DNA from: an uncultured Hymenobacter sp.
GTDB lineage: Bacteria > Bacteroidota > Bacteroidia > Cytophagales > Hymenobacteraceae
Assembly (NCBI GenBank): GCA_913776615.1
Contig: CAJYPK010000009.1
Location: 1-64,000 of the forward strand
Length of the DNA: 64,000 nucleotides
Reading direction: 5' to 3'
This document shows positions 1 to 7,093 of the stretch, one piece after another; position 1 is the stretch's first letter; the number at the start of each line of letters is the position of its first letter. Under the pieces are notes generated by a model. That model was not told the origin of the DNA. It saw only the letters and a list, made by a program, of their open reading frames with translations, and made no database searches. The position numbers and the translations under genes were made by a program.

Positions 1-82
1 ATAATTCATAATTCATAATTCATAATTCATAATTCATAATTCATAATTCATAATTCATAATTCATAATTCATAATTCATAAT
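1..82. repeat. 7-bp tandem repeat (TAATTCA), about 11 copies
   Basis: The first 82 bases are an uninterrupted head-to-tail repeat of the 7-mer TAATTCA, and the array may continue upstream of the window. It ends 11 bases before the xseB start codon. It is pure AT-rich low complexity in an otherwise GC-rich region. There are no spacers, so it is not a CRISPR array. Related units precede efp, accC, rpmF, the cytidylyltransferase and the flippase. Confidence 0.95.
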
Positions 83-93
83 CCCCCCGCCCC

Positions 94-399
94 GTGACAT
101 ACAACGAAGCCATTCAAGAATTAGAAACCATTCTGCGCAGCCTCGAAACTGACCAGGTAGACGTAGACGACCTCACGGCTCGCGCCGAGCGCTCGGCCGA
201 GTTGATTCGCCTCTGCCGCCACAAATTACGCCACGCCGAAGCGTCGCTCGACCGCGTGTTTGATTCGCTCGACGAGGAAGACGAAGACACGGAAGAATCG
301 GCCGACGAAGCAGAGGAGGGCGCCGGTGACGACGATACGGACGTCGACGATTATCAGCGCGGGGGGCCGGGCCGGCCAACGCAGCCGCGCTTGTTTTAG
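94..399 (+). CDS. xseB: Exodeoxyribonuclease VII small subunit
   Basis: XseB is the small subunit of exonuclease VII, a cytoplasmic enzyme that degrades single-stranded DNA. About four or more XseB chains bind the coiled-coil arm of each XseA. The 101-residue protein starts with the typical short helical hairpin (residues 1-60: TYNEAIQELETILRSLE, then a second helix rich in Leu and Arg). It ends in a long acidic tail (about residues 61-85) rich in Asp and Glu, which is longer than in enterobacterial XseB. The start is GTG at 94, directly after a tandem repeat. The xseA gene is not in the window; it may lie upstream, but that cannot be seen. A strong terminator follows at 427-476. Confidence 0.9.
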   Translation: MTYNEAIQELETILRSLETDQVDVDDLTARAERSAELIRLCRHKLRHAEASLDRVFDSLDEEDEDTEESADEAEEGAGDDDTDVDDYQRGGPGRPTQPRLF

Positions 400-426
400 C
401 TCGCCCGGCGGCTCCCGACACGCGTG

Positions 427-476
427 AAAAGCCCACGGGCGGGCGGGCGTTCGTGCCAGCCCGCCCGTGGGCTTTT
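427..476 (+). terminator. Intrinsic terminator after xseB
   Basis: An 18-bp perfect stem (arms 427-444 and 459-476) starts with AAAA and ends with TTTT. Together with its position between convergent xseB and the H-NOX gene, this makes it a bidirectional terminator. Confidence 0.85.
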
Positions 477-497
477 CGGGTAATTTTCGTTTTGCGA

Positions 498-1037
498 CTA
501 CGTGCGCCGCACGTGGATTTGCACGCGCTCCCCGTCTTCGCTGGTGGTAGGCATCACGTCGATGTGGTCGGCCTCGTCGTAGTAGGCAGCTAGCCCGCGC
601 ACGATGCCCACGGCCAGCCCGCCCATGCGGCGCGGCGACACATAGTTAATCATCAGCTCATTATCATTCAGGCGCTCTACTTTCAAAACCGGCGGGGAAT
701 TTTCGGGATGCTCGCGGCGCACTTGGTTGTGCAAAGAGTGCTCGGTATTTTCCAGCATTTCGAGGGTGCGCCAATCGGGGTGCACGTACTTCTGGTACAT
801 GTACATGAGGTCGGGCACGAGGTATTCACCGAATTTCTCGTGCAGCTCGCCCGCCGAGAGGCCGGTGGCTTCGGCGGCCCGCCCAATCAGGGCGTACATG
901 TGCTCGTCGGGGTACACTTCCTTGTGATGAAAGTCGCCCGAGCTAAGCCCCGCCGATTGCACCAGATTTACCCAGGTACTGTGGTCGTACTGAGTTTGGA
1001 CGTAGCGCTTGAGGAGGGTAAAAATGGTGCCGTGCAT
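498..1037 (-). CDS. Stand-alone H-NOX (haem-NO/O2-binding) sensor protein
   Basis: H-NOX proteins bind b-type haem and sense nitric oxide or oxygen in the cytoplasm. They usually pass the signal to a histidine kinase or a diguanylate cyclase. The 179-residue length matches a single HNOB domain with nothing fused. The expected proximal haem ligand is His103 (in SLHNQV). The haem-propionate clamp YxSxR is present as Tyr132, Ser134 and Arg136 (YVSPR). The N-terminus MHGTIFTLLKRYV fits the family's usual MYGxxN-like opening. No kinase or cyclase partner lies next to it: one side is xseB (convergent) and the other the terminator end of the anti-sigma operon. Function as a gas sensor is inferred from the family; the partner is unknown. 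Confidence 0.88.
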   Translation of the reverse strand: MHGTIFTLLKRYVQTQYDHSTWVNLVQSAGLSSGDFHHKEVYPDEHMYALIGRAAEATGLSAGELHEKFGEYLVPDLMYMYQKYVHPDWRTLEMLENTEHSLHNQVRREHPENSPPVLKVERLNDNELMINYVSPRRMGGLAVGIVRGLAAYYDEADHIDVMPTTSEDGERVQIHVRRT

Positions 1038-1112
1038 GAGAATAGGTAGCGTGTTTGGCTGCTACAACGCACGGATTAGCACAAATGTTAGCCTAGTACT
1101 TTCCGCGCAAAA

Positions 1113-1148
1113 AATGCCCGCCTGCCAGGTTGGGCAGAGGCGGGCATT
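1113..1148 (-). terminator. Terminator of the sigma/anti-sigma operon
   Basis: On the minus strand an 11-bp GC-rich stem (AATGCCCGCCT paired with AGGCGGGCATT), extended beyond a small bulge, is followed by a run of T. It lies 30 bases after the anti-sigma stop codon. Confidence 0.75.
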
Positions 1149-1177
1149 CTTGGGCGGGCGACCGGGCGGCGCGGCGC

Positions 1178-2062
1178 CTACATGTTGCCGATTACCGTCA
1201 TCGTGTTGAGCGTGGGGCCGACGCTGCCGCCAGCGGGCTCCACCGTCATGGCAAACGCCTGGGCGCTAGCTATATCTTTCATTTGCTGAATGCTGTCGCC
1301 GGCGGCCGTATTGGCGGCCAGCACGCCGGCATCGACGGGCTTCCCCTTGTCGAGCGCCCACAACTGGTACTGCTTGCCGGCGGGCAGCGCGGGTAGCTGC
1401 TGCACGTCGACGTACACCCGGTGCGCCGCCACGTTGTAAAGCACGCGGGCTTTGGCCGTGGGGTGGGCCGGGGTACCGGCCAGGGCTACCATTTTGTATT
1501 CCTGGGGCGAGCGCAGCACGTGCAGCTGCTCCTGCGTGGACGAGAGCCGCCGCTCCATCACCTGCGAGGTCTGGGCAAAGCGGGCCTGGCTGTTCTGGGC
1601 GGCTACGAGCTCGGTGCTAGTCTGCTGCCAGCGGCTGTAGAGCAGCGCATTGGCAGCCAGGCTCAGCAGCAGGGCTACCGAGGCGGCGATGGCCCAGCCG
1701 CTGCGCTGGGCAGCGGGCGGGGCGGCGTAGGCTTCGGCGGGGCGTGGGTTGGACGCCGACACGCGCATGGTGGGCGCGGCGGCCGGGGCTACGGGGGCAG
1801 TCGGCGCGGCCGCGGCGGGAGCCGCGCCGCCGATTTCGGCGAGCACGCGGCCCAGCACGCGCTCACGCAGCCCGGCGGGCACAACCTGCGCGTGGGCTTC
1901 GGCGTACACCCCGAGCCCGACTAACAGCTCGTCGAGCTCCTGGCGCACTTCGGGGTAGCGGGCGGCCCAGTCCTCGACCTCGGCCCGGGCGGCCGGATCG
2001 AGCTCCCCGAGCGCGTACTGCTCTAAGCGGCCTGATTCGATATATTCTTGAAAATCTTTCAC
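1178..2062 (-). CDS. Anti-sigma factor, RskA-like, single membrane span
   Basis: This is a regulator that holds an ECF sigma factor at the membrane. The 294 residues divide into three parts. Residues 1-75 form a cytoplasmic zinc-independent anti-sigma segment (FQEYIESGRLEQYALGEL, typical of the RskA/SigK pairing). An Ala/Pro-rich linker (about 78-118) and one transmembrane helix (about 122-143) follow. Residues about 190-294 form a periplasmic RskA-type C-terminal domain (VALAGTPAHPTAKARVLYN and LPAGKQYQLWALDKGKP). The gene begins 14 bases after the sigma gene, so the two are co-transcribed. RskA family members are normally destroyed by regulated proteolysis; the releasing signal is not visible here. 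Confidence 0.88.
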   Translation of the reverse strand: MKDFQEYIESGRLEQYALGELDPAARAEVEDWAARYPEVRQELDELLVGLGVYAEAHAQVVPAGLRERVLGRVLAEIGGAAPAAAAPTAPVAPAAAPTMRVSASNPRPAEAYAAPPAAQRSGWAIAASVALLLSLAANALLYSRWQQTSTELVAAQNSQARFAQTSQVMERRLSSTQEQLHVLRSPQEYKMVALAGTPAHPTAKARVLYNVAAHRVYVDVQQLPALPAGKQYQLWALDKGKPVDAGVLAANTAAGDSIQQMKDIASAQAFAMTVEPAGGSVGPTLNTMTVIGNM

Positions 2063-2076
2063 GGACGTAACTAGAA

Positions 2077-2637
2077 TTAGCGGATAAGTTTGGCTAGTAT
2101 TTTCAGAGCGGTGCGGGCACGGGTTTTCACCGTACCCAGCGGTAGGTTGAGTTCTTCGGCCGCCTCACTCTGGGTAAAGCCACCGAAATAGAGCAAATCG
2201 ATCACCTGACGCTGCTCGGGCACGAGCTTGCTGGTAATTTCCTGCAAGCCCACGTGCTCGGGGCGAAAGGCATCCGGGGCGGCCTGGCGCATGGCGGCCG
2301 GGCTATCGTCGAGGCCCTGGGTACGAGAACCTACGCGGTGCTGACGCGAGCGGATTTTATCAATGGCTAAATTTCGGCTGATATTCACCACCCACGTAAA
2401 CAGGCGGCCTTTGCTGTTGTCGTAGCTGGCCATCGAGTGCCAGATTTTGACCAGCGCTTCCTGGAGCACGTCGGCCGCTTCTTCCTCGTCTTTGACGATG
2501 CGGTTGATGACGCCGTAGAGCGCGCCCGAGTAGCGGTCGTAAAACTCGGTCATGGCCGCCTGCTCGCGCGCCCGCAGGCGCTCGACCAGGGCCGCTTCGG
2601 CGGCGGGCGGGGTAGATATTAGGGGGAGGTCGGACAC
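2077..2637 (-). CDS. ECF RNA polymerase sigma factor, SigK-like
   Basis: The protein directs RNA polymerase to a specific regulon and is controlled by the anti-sigma factor encoded just downstream. Region 2 is clear (AMTEFYDRYSGALYGVINRIV, DVLQEALVKIWHSMASYD and GRLFTWVVNISRNLAIDKIR). Region 4 carries the helix-turn-helix (FTQSEAAEELNLPLGTVKTR). The reading frame stays open up to 2766, but that extension looks non-coding. I prefer the GTG at 2637 (VSDLPLISTPP), giving 186 residues, the usual ECF length. The gene is divergent from the semialdehyde dehydrogenase, with about 215 bases between the starts. Confidence 0.88.
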   Translation of the reverse strand: MSDLPLISTPPAAEAALVERLRAREQAAMTEFYDRYSGALYGVINRIVKDEEEAADVLQEALVKIWHSMASYDNSKGRLFTWVVNISRNLAIDKIRSRQHRVGSRTQGLDDSPAAMRQAAPDAFRPEHVGLQEITSKLVPEQRQVIDLLYFGGFTQSEAAEELNLPLGTVKTRARTALKILAKLIR

Positions 2638-2853
2638 GGGCAAATACTGTAGAGCTAAACCGACGGCGACGGCCGAATCGTTCGGCAGCCTGGACGAATG
2701 TAGGGAATTTTGGGAGTTGAGGAGCTGGGGTTTGGCTGGCGTAGCAGCGCAGACCAAGCCCCGCACGCAACCCCGCAGCCGGCTCTACGGTTTGAAATAA
2801 AGGATGGCAAATGTTTTTGCCAAAAATCTGCCCGCGCTTATCTCTTGTTTCTC

Positions 2854-4251
2854 ATGGCTATTGCTTCCATCAACCCTTACACCGGCCAGCTGCTGCAACG
2901 CTTCGACGAGTTTACGTGGCCCGATACCGAGCGCATTTTAGGGGAAGCTCACCAGGCCGCCGCCGCGTGGCGCCGCACCACGTTTGCCGAGCGGGCCGCC
3001 ATCGTGCGCCGGGCCGGCGAGCTGCTGCGCGAGCGCCAGCACGACCTGGCCTACCTCATGGCCGTCGAGATGGGCAAGCCCCTGCGCGACGGCCGCGCCG
3101 AGGCCCTGAAGTGCGCCGCCTGCTGCGATTACTACGCCGAGCACGCCGCGGCCTTCCTGGCCGATGAGGAAGTACAAACCGACGCCGGGCGCAGCTTCAT
3201 CAGCCACGCGCCGCTGGGCGTGGTGCTGGCCGTAATGCCCTGGAATTTTCCGCTGTGGCAGGTGGTGCGCTTTGCCGCGCCGGCCCTGATGGCCGGCAAC
3301 GTGGGCCTGCTCAAGCACGCGCCCAACGTGCCGCAGTGCGCCCTGGCCCTGGAACGGATTTTTCACGATGCCGGGCTGCCGCCGGCCGCGTTTCGCACGC
3401 TGCTCGTCGGTAACGAGCCGGTGGCCCGCCTGCTGGCCGACCCGCGGGTGGCGGCCGTGACGCTCACCGGCTCGGAGCGCGCCGGGGTGGCCGTGGGCAG
3501 CGCCGCCGGCCAGCACCTCAAAAAGTCGGTGCTGGAGCTGGGCGGCTCCGACCCCTTCCTCGTGCTGGCCGATGCCGACCTGCCGCTGGCCGCCCAAACC
3601 GCCGCCCAGGCCCGCATGATCAACGCCGGCCAGAGCTGCATCGCGGCCAAGCGCTTCATCGTGGAAGCACCCGTGCAGGCCGAGTTTGTGCGCCTGCTCA
3701 AGGGCCACCTAGAGCAGCTGCGCTACGGCGACCCGCTCGACGAGGCCACCGATTACGGTCCGCTGGCCCGCCCCGACCTGGCCGACGAGCTAAGCCGCCA
3801 GGTGGCCGATTCCGTCGCGCAGGGCGCGCAGGTAGCGCTGGCCGGGGGCCAGCCCGAGGCCGGCAAGGCCCAGTTTAACCCCATGATTCTGACCAACGTG
3901 CAGAAGGGCCAGCGGGCCTACGCCGAGGAACTGTTCGGCCCGGTGGCGCTGGTGCTCACCGCCCGCGACGCCGACCACGCCCTGGTCCTGGCCAACGACT
4001 CGGACTTCGGTCTCGGGGCGGCGGTGTGGACCCGCGACGTGGCCCGCGCCGAAGCAATGGCCCGCCAGCTGGAATGCGGGGCCGTATTTATCAACGGCAT
4101 GGTAAAATCGATGCCGGAGCTGCCCTTCGGCGGAGTTAAAAAATCGGGTTACGGCCGCGAGCTGTCTTATCTGGGCATCCGCGAGTTTGTCAATCAGAAA
4201 TCGGTGTGGATTGCGAAGGCGGCCCAGCCCGAGCCCAGCCGCACGGAGTAG
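2854..4251 (+). CDS. NAD(P)-dependent succinate-semialdehyde dehydrogenase family protein
   Basis: Aldehyde dehydrogenase superfamily, most like succinate-semialdehyde dehydrogenase, oxidising semialdehydes to acids in the cytoplasm. The 465-residue protein begins at the ATG at 2854 (MAIASINPYTGQ); the longer open frame from 2710 adds a non-homologous leader. Visible catalytic features are PWNFP (oxyanion Asn), the general base Glu228 in LELGGSDPF, the nucleophile Cys262 in NAGQSCIAAKRF, and the C-terminal PFGGVKKSGYGRE. The gene ends 21 bases from convergent adenosine deaminase with no clear terminator between. The substrate is inferred; a related aldehyde is possible. Confidence 0.9.
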   Translation: MAIASINPYTGQLLQRFDEFTWPDTERILGEAHQAAAAWRRTTFAERAAIVRRAGELLRERQHDLAYLMAVEMGKPLRDGRAEALKCAACCDYYAEHAAAFLADEEVQTDAGRSFISHAPLGVVLAVMPWNFPLWQVVRFAAPALMAGNVGLLKHAPNVPQCALALERIFHDAGLPPAAFRTLLVGNEPVARLLADPRVAAVTLTGSERAGVAVGSAAGQHLKKSVLELGGSDPFLVLADADLPLAAQTAAQARMINAGQSCIAAKRFIVEAPVQAEFVRLLKGHLEQLRYGDPLDEATDYGPLARPDLADELSRQVADSVAQGAQVALAGGQPEAGKAQFNPMILTNVQKGQRAYAEELFGPVALVLTARDADHALVLANDSDFGLGAAVWTRDVARAEAMARQLECGAVFINGMVKSMPELPFGGVKKSGYGRELSYLGIREFVNQKSVWIAKAAQPEPSRTE

Positions 4252-4272
4252 CGGGCGGCTGGGATGCTGCAG

Positions 4273-5340
4273 TTAGGCGGCCCACGTTGCCGGTGGCGCG
4301 GCAAAATAGCGGTCACGCAGGCGGGCCTGCGCCGTGGGCGACAGCAGTGAGGCCGCGAGCGCATTGTGCGATAGCTGAGCCAGGGTTGCCAGCGAGAGGC
4401 CGAGTTCGCAGTGGCTTTTATAGTATTCCTGCGTTAGGCTGGTGCTGAACAGGGCCGGGTCGTCGCTGTTGAGCGTGACGTAGAGGCCCTCGGCCAGCAA
4501 GGTGGGCAGCGGGTGTGCGGCGTAGTGGTCAACCACCTTCAGGCAGACGTTGCTACTGGGGCACACCTCCAGGGGAATGCGGTGCTCGCGCAGGTGGGCC
4601 ACCAGCCGCTCGTCCTCCAGGCAGCGTACGCCGTGTCCAATCCGCTGACTGTGCCCTGTTTCCAGCGCCTCCCAGATGCTGGCCGGGCCAGCCGTTTCAC
4701 CCGCGTGCAGTACGCAGGGCAGGCCCGCCTCGTGGGCCAGGGCGAAGGCGGCCCAGTAGGGAGCCACCGGGTTGCCCACCTCGTAGCCGCCTAGTCCGAG
4801 CGCCGCTACGCCGCTGGCCTGCGCCAGCACCACCTGCTCGGTCATGCTTAGTGCCTGTTGCGGGCTGGCATAGCCGCGAGGAATGTCCACGATGATGAGG
4901 CTGCTCACCCCAAAGTCGCGTTCCGCCCGCTGGCGGGCCTGGTGCAGGGCGGCAAACTGCTCGCCGTAGGGCAGGCCCCAGTTGTGAAAGTGAGTCCAGG
5001 CCGTGAAGGTGAACTCGGTATGCCAAATGGCCTGCCGCGCCTGCTCGCGCAGGAATTCGTAGGTTAGCTGTTCTAAATCGTCGGTCGTCTGGATGCAGCG
5101 CGAGATGGCCTGGTAGACCTCGGCAAAGTGCGGAAAGTCCCTAAACTGTAGCCAGTCCGTGACCTCGGCTTCGGTGCGGGCGGGTAGGCGCACCCCGTGC
5201 CGCCGAGCCAAGGCGAGCAGCGTAGCCGCCGGGATAGCTCCCTCCAGGTGGACGTGTAGTTCAACTTTGGGCAAGCGCAGCAGCGTGGCGTATGTGGCCG
5301 CAGCCGCGGATAAAGGAGCCTGAGCGGCGGAGGTAAGCAT
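4273..5340 (-). CDS. add: Adenosine deaminase (possibly adenine deaminase)
   Basis: A metallo-dependent amidohydrolase that converts adenosine to inosine in purine salvage. The 355-residue chain starts at the ATG at 5340; a GTG three codons upstream is also possible. The metal-binding HVHLEGA motif lies near the N-terminus, followed by HAGET, the RIGHGVRC segment, the SSN motif (CPSSNVCL) and the catalytic LNSDDPALF. All expected zinc ligands and catalytic acids are present. Bacterial members of this branch also include adenine deaminases, and sequence inspection alone does not separate them. The gene is single and followed by the convergent dehydrogenase. Confidence 0.85.
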   Translation of the reverse strand: MLTSAAQAPLSAAAATYATLLRLPKVELHVHLEGAIPAATLLALARRHGVRLPARTEAEVTDWLQFRDFPHFAEVYQAISRCIQTTDDLEQLTYEFLREQARQAIWHTEFTFTAWTHFHNWGLPYGEQFAALHQARQRAERDFGVSSLIIVDIPRGYASPQQALSMTEQVVLAQASGVAALGLGGYEVGNPVAPYWAAFALAHEAGLPCVLHAGETAGPASIWEALETGHSQRIGHGVRCLEDERLVAHLREHRIPLEVCPSSNVCLKVVDHYAAHPLPTLLAEGLYVTLNSDDPALFSTSLTQEYYKSHCELGLSLATLAQLSHNALAASLLSPTAQARLRDRYFAAPPATWAA

Positions 5341-5568
5341 CGAATACACTGAGGTGAGAAGCTAGGCGGTAAGCAAACGGGGACTACTCGCCCTGATCAA
5401 CCTCCTTCAAAAATAGGCCAGTAGGAGCCGGAACCTGCCGGCCAACGGCAGACGGCAGGCTACGTACGGCATGTTGGCATACTCAACGGAGCAAGCGTAC
5501 CTGGCTGGCGCGGCTAGCCAAGGGTCAGTGCTTCAAGCTCGCTAACCATAACTTGGACAGCTTGCTAG

Positions 5569-6339
5569 CTAACAGTAACCAACCATCTTATACGTGATGA
5601 AGCCTATCATTTCGTGGATGAGGGAGCCCCAGCGCGTGAGCACATCCACACTCGGCACCACCCAGTAACTAAAAGCGCCCGCTGGGTCAGGGGAGCGAAA
5701 ATCGGCCGGGAAGGGCGCCGGGTGCAGGCCCACCTTGGCAAAGCAGGCCAGCGCCCGCCGCTCGTGAAAGGCGGAGGTCACCAGCACCAGCGACCGCACC
5801 TCGGGATGCTGCGCGAGCAGCGCCTTGGTGAACTGCGCATTTTCGCGGGTATTGTGGCTGCGGGGCTCCACCAGAATAGCCGACGCGGGTACGCCCGCCA
5901 GCTTAAGCAGGGTGGCCAGCTCCTCGGCCTCGGGCACCTGGCCGGGCCGGGGCCGCAGCGTAGCCAGGCCCCCCGAGATGATGATGCGCCGCACCTTGCC
6001 CGCCCGGTACAGCCACAGGGCGTTCGTCAAGCGGTCGGCACCCTGGGTCAGGTACACGCGGTCGTGCGGCTTGTGATTGGCCGTAATGCCGGTGAGCAGC
6101 ACGGCAGCATCGGCCGGGGCCAGGGCTCGGAGCGGCACGGCCGGCACCTCCCAGCGGCGGAGCGCCGCGCTGAACAAGGCATTATTACCACCCAAAAACA
6201 GCAGTAGCGCGGCGGCGGTCAGCCAGCGCTGCCGCCAGCGACCGGTACGCCGGGCCAGCAGGGCGGCGGCCAGTAGGGCCATGAGCCAGGCCCCGGGCGA
6301 GAAGGCGACGAGCAGAATCTTTGAGAGAAAGAAGAACAA
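5569..6339 (-). CDS. YdcF/SanA-like DUF218 membrane protein
   Basis: A 256-residue protein with two N-terminal membrane helices (about residues 5-28 and 36-58) followed by a DUF218 domain. The domain shows the characteristic DAAVLLTGIT, RIIISGGLA and LVEPRSHNTRENA segments and a C-terminal LVTSAFHERRALACFAKVG. DUF218 proteins (YdcF, SanA, ElyC) act at the cell envelope, and ElyC affects peptidoglycan and enterobacterial common antigen. The biochemical reaction is not settled. The start codon appears to be TTG at 6339. The gene stands alone, with about 220 featureless bases before the next gene downstream. Confidence 0.82.
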   Translation of the reverse strand: MFFFLSKILLVAFSPGAWLMALLAAALLARRTGRWRQRWLTAAALLLFLGGNNALFSAALRRWEVPAVPLRALAPADAAVLLTGITANHKPHDRVYLTQGADRLTNALWLYRAGKVRRIIISGGLATLRPRPGQVPEAEELATLLKLAGVPASAILVEPRSHNTRENAQFTKALLAQHPEVRSLVLVTSAFHERRALACFAKVGLHPAPFPADFRSPDPAGAFSYWVVPSVDVLTRWGSLIHEMIGFITYKMVGYC

Positions 6340-6413
6340 GGGGAGGTGGATTGGGGACGCGGTTTAGAGTATAGACGAGTAATGACTTTACCAAGCGACT
6401 GCCTTCGTACTTC

Positions 6414-6505
6414 CGTCATGCTGAGCTTGCCGAAGCATCTCTACCGCTTCATTGTTAAGCTGCTCAACGAAGCGCGCAAGATGCTTCGGCAAGCTCAGCA
6501 TGACG
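6414..6505. repeat. Long hairpin repeat, TCATGCTGAGC family, copy 1
   Basis: A 27-bp perfect inverted repeat (arms 6414-6440 and 6479-6505, starting CGTCATGCTGAGCTTGCC) has a 38-base loop that carries a further short complementary segment (CGCTTC with GAAGCG). It lies between two genes transcribed on the minus strand. Four more copies of the family occur at 13651, 18181, 58400 and 58536. Confidence 0.92.
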
Positions 6506-6587
6506 AACGTTATAAAATTAAGACTTCCTAAATAGCCTCAATACTTTCTCTCTACTGTCAGGCTTCGGTCGAAAAACAAGGCACAAA

Positions 6588-6629
6588 AAAACTCGCCCGG
6601 GCTCGCAGCTGCGAATCCGGGCGAGTTTT
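6588..6629 (-). terminator. Terminator after the thioredoxin-like gene
   Basis: A 13-bp stem (AAAACTCGCCCGG, 6588-6600, paired with 6617-6629) has A/T tracts on both sides. It lies 25 bases past the stop of the minus-strand thioredoxin-like gene. Confidence 0.8.
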
Positions 6630-6653
6630 CAAGCAAAACTAGTATCGGCAGGC

Positions 6654-7010
6654 CTACCCCACTACCGGCACGAAGGCCCGCAGGCGGTCGAGCTGCGCCA
6701 CGACTTGCGCTTCGTCGGTGAGGGCATCGCATTCGAGGAGCCGGCCCTGGCAGTAGCTCACGAAAAACGGGGCTACCCGCTCCTGCATCAGCTTCTTGGC
6801 CACCGGGTTTTCGTCGGAGTTGAGACGCACGAAGAGAATACCCACGTTTTCGGGGTCGTCGACAAACTTGGCGAAGGGCGGGGCCAGCGCGGCGCACACG
6901 GCGCAGTTTTCGGAAGTGAATTTGGCAAACACCTTGAGGTGCTCGTGGGTGAGGCGGCGCAGGTGTTCGTCGTCGGTATCGACTACGCGCTGGCGGGCTT
7001 CTTCGGTCAT
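6654..7010 (-). CDS. Thioredoxin-fold protein with CxxC
   Basis: A 118-residue cytoplasmic protein with no signal peptide. The thioredoxin-like core holds a Cys36-Ala-Val-Cys39 redox pair after the strand KVFAKFTSEN. A segment follows that matches the thioredoxin middle (LAPPFAKFVDDPENVGILFVRLNSDENP) and the cis-Pro region (VAPFFVSYCQGRLLE). The CAVC centre differs from the usual CGPC, so it may be a specialised thiol oxidoreductase or a monothiol carrier rather than general thioredoxin. It is flanked by DUF885 upstream on the same strand, 83 bases away. Confidence 0.8.
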   Translation of the reverse strand: MTEEARQRVVDTDDEHLRRLTHEHLKVFAKFTSENCAVCAALAPPFAKFVDDPENVGILFVRLNSDENPVAKKLMQERVAPFFVSYCQGRLLECDALTDEAQVVAQLDRLRAFVPVVG

Positions 7011-7093
7011 AAAAAATCTGGCGGGAGGAATGGGAAAGCGTGGCGACTAAACCCCGACCATTGGGCAAAGGTTCGGGGCGGTAAAAGTACCAC

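Noticed and set aside
1..82. CRISPR array
   Set aside because: A simple 7-bp unit without spacers; no cas gene.
2638..2766. N-terminal extension of the ECF sigma factor
   Set aside because: The extra 43 residues do not look like an ECF domain, and the GTG at 2637 gives the standard length.
2938..3708. Long antisense open frame across the semialdehyde dehydrogenase gene
   Set aside because: The GC-rich sense gene leaves few stop codons in this frame. The product is rich in Gly/His/Arg with no family motif, while the sense frame has all ALDH motifs.
5350..5568. Gene or RNA in the gap between adenosine deaminase and YdcF genes
   Set aside because: No open frame, tRNA-like fold or strong hairpin is visible; likely upstream region of the deaminase.
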